Origin: Calliopum simillimum
Lineage: Eukaryota > Arthropoda > Insecta > Diptera > Lauxaniidae
Reading direction: 5' to 3'
Length of the DNA stretch: 64,000 nt
Assembly: GCA_951812925.1 (NCBI GenBank)
Contig: OX638371.1
Coordinates: 114,289,124 to 114,353,123 of the forward strand
Shown: positions 62,401 to 64,000 of the stretch, one piece after another
Layout: each line of letters opens with the position of its first letter
Numbering within the stretch: position 1 is the stretch's first letter
Translations under genes and position numbers: made by a program
The notes under the pieces: generated by a model
The model's database searches: none
The model's input: only the letters and a program-made list of their open reading frames with translations
Told to the model about the DNA's origin: nothing

Positions 62401-64000
62401 ATGGAGGCGAATGTGGGGAATGGTGGTGGCGGTGGGCAAAATGGTGGGTCAAGGGTATGGTGGTTAGATGCAGAAGGAAATTTTGTAAAAAGGAAATAAG
62501 TAATAACACACAGTGCGCAAACAAAAACAAAAAAAAAAAAAAATTAATAAAAAATGAAACACCATGAATGGTGAATATTATTTGATTAAGCAAGTATATC
62601 ACAATTCACAAATTCTATGCGAAAGTATGATTTGGTCTTCATATCTATGCCAAGTATATTTAAGAGCAAAAAGTCCTACTTTACTTATATGCATCGAGAG
62701 ATCGTTCGTATTACTTTTAAAGGATATTGGTATGCAACCATAAATATCTGAACCTAAAGAATTTCATGCTGAAAAGAATTTTTTAAATTTTTACTAGAAT
62801 TCTTGAATTCTTTTCTAGAATTATTGAATTCTTTTCTAGACAAAGTGCTAGACTCAATTCTGAATTCAAAATACTTGCACCCTATTGCTCGATATTTCTG
62901 AAATTTCTTGATTAATTTTTTTGTGGTAAAAGAGAATAAACTCAAATTTGGAGAATCGAAGGCGTTAGAACTGAGATGATTTTTGTAAAATGGGTAAAGG
63001 TTAACGCTTCAAAGGCAAGTTAAAAACAACAGGTTCTCTACAATGAGAATTTTAGTTTCAGGTTAATTTGTGTACTAATAAAACGAAACCGAAATCCGTC
63101 TTTATATTTTTGCTAAGCCGCCAACTTCATAAGATGAAAGACCATCTGTAGACGGTCTTGTCCAACACAAACTAATCAAGTGACAACGTTCAAAGTACAA
63201 CTCTTAACTAATATAAATGTTTGCCCAGATTTAGCGCATGAAGCTAACCCTATACTAAGGCTTATAGTTATATGGACCTAAAGATTTTCATGGTCAAAAG
63301 AATTGAATTCATAAATTCAAAATACTTGCATTCTATAGCTCGATATCTCTAAAATTCAAAGGAGAAAACCAATGCTACCGAACGTTTGGTATGTTTCTTG
63401 ATTTTGTTTGTGGTAAAAGTGTTAAGTAAGTGTAAAGTTTAACCTTTTTAAAAGCAAATTAAAAATAGCAATGAGAATATTGGTTTCAGGTTAATTTGTG
63501 TACGAAAAATACAAAATCCGTCTATATATTTTGGCTAAACCGCCAACTTCATAAGATGAAAGACCATCTGTAGACGGTCTTGCCGAAGACAAACTAATCA
63601 AGTGACAACAAGAAAGATACATATGCCGGCATGATCGGAGACAATTTTTAATATGGAAAATAATTGGGTTTTAATGAAGGCCTTCTGTAGACAGTCTTAC
63701 TTGACTAAGGGTTAATAAATGGATTGTGATGTCGCGCGCTGCTTCAAATATTCACTATTCATTTGCACATGTGATTTTTTAAGTAAAAAAACAAAAATAA
63801 AAATAATAATAATTATAAGAGTCTAGTCATTATAGAAAAACTAAAAATGATAATGAAAAAAACTGATATACTAAAACAAAATAATTTTCATAATTTTAAG
63901 CCTTTTAAAATTTAAAAGTATTGTTGTATTTCTGTTTCTCTTTTGCCTGCTCCTTCGACATATATTGTATTATATTTTTACTTGAATTGTTTTATTTTAG
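62401..64000. repeat. Region 3' of Abl with diverged tandem duplication
   Basis: Two copies of a segment lie head to tail, roughly 62750-63190 and 63265-63610. They share CCTAAAGA.TTTCATG, CAAAATACTTGCA, GCTCGATAT, GCCAACTTCATAAGATGAAAG and AACTAATCAAGTGACAAC. Each carries an imperfect palindrome (63139-63158 and 63561-63580). A third, altered palindrome near 63677-63698 leads into AAGGGTTAA at 63707-63715, which resembles the right end of the element at 10891-11100. This may be 3' UTR and downstream sequence. There is no coding sequence. Confidence 0.65.
62546..62551 (+). terminator. Candidate poly(A) signal after Abl
   Basis: AATAAA lies 146 nt after the Abl stop, following an A-rich run. 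Other AATAAA copies occur at 62935-62940 and 63714-63719. The short distance would mean a very short 3' UTR, so a more distal site may well be the main one. Confidence 0.3.

Noticed and set aside
1..64000. CRISPR array, rRNA or bacterial-type operons
   Set aside because: Repeats here are contiguous minisatellites without unique spacers; spliceosomal introns, fly Abl and insect transposons show a eukaryotic nuclear genome.

Overview
This window is AT-rich, repeat-laden nuclear DNA of a higher fly (Diptera, Schizophora), not a bacterium. Three things point there. The only convincing host gene is the Abl non-receptor tyrosine kinase, and its protein follows Drosophila Abl closely through the SH3, SH2 and kinase domains, the proline-rich tail and the F-actin-binding end, with many indels in the low-complexity tail. 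An INE-1/DINE-1-like Helentron typical of fly genomes lies at 37.1-38.0 kb. There are many mariner/Tc1 relics. The species is not Drosophila melanogaster; the expanded intron suggests a larger-genome fly such as a tephritid or calyptrate, but the species cannot be fixed from the sequence.

Layout. About 1-54.8 kb is probably intron of Abl, read left to right. It holds no long exon, but I find a 54-nt microexon at 38975-39028 whose reading frame and splice phases fit the first large exon at 54806. I also find a sharp recursive-splice (ratchet) motif at 22155-22178. The rest is transposon debris. This includes mariner-type relics (13.8, 18.4, 53.6 kb), two relics of another Tc1/mariner-superfamily transposase (12.5 and 23.2 kb), and three copies of a third Tc1-like transposase (19.3, 40.1, 48.2 kb) with separate copies of its terminal repeat. 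It also includes four copies of a foldback element ending in TTCACATGAGT, a 2.04-kb nested foldback with CTAA flanks (41470-43508), a 39-bp minisatellite complex (33.8-36.0 kb), a TTAA-ended small element (10.9 kb), and tRNA-like sequence (5.86 kb).

Abl itself occupies 54806-62400 in seven exons that splice in frame with GT-AG borders (phases checked by hand). It gives 1,614 codons plus a split codon; the N-terminal coding exon lies outside the window. The 363-nt third intron keeps frame and is interrupted by only one TGA. Intron 6 stays open for 79 codons past its donor. Downstream of the stop are candidate poly(A) signals and a diverged tandem duplication with a repeated imperfect palindrome.

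Functionally the window is one gene: a cytoplasmic/cortical actin-regulating kinase with a very large, transposon-filled 5' intron that may carry a small alternative exon and be removed in steps.
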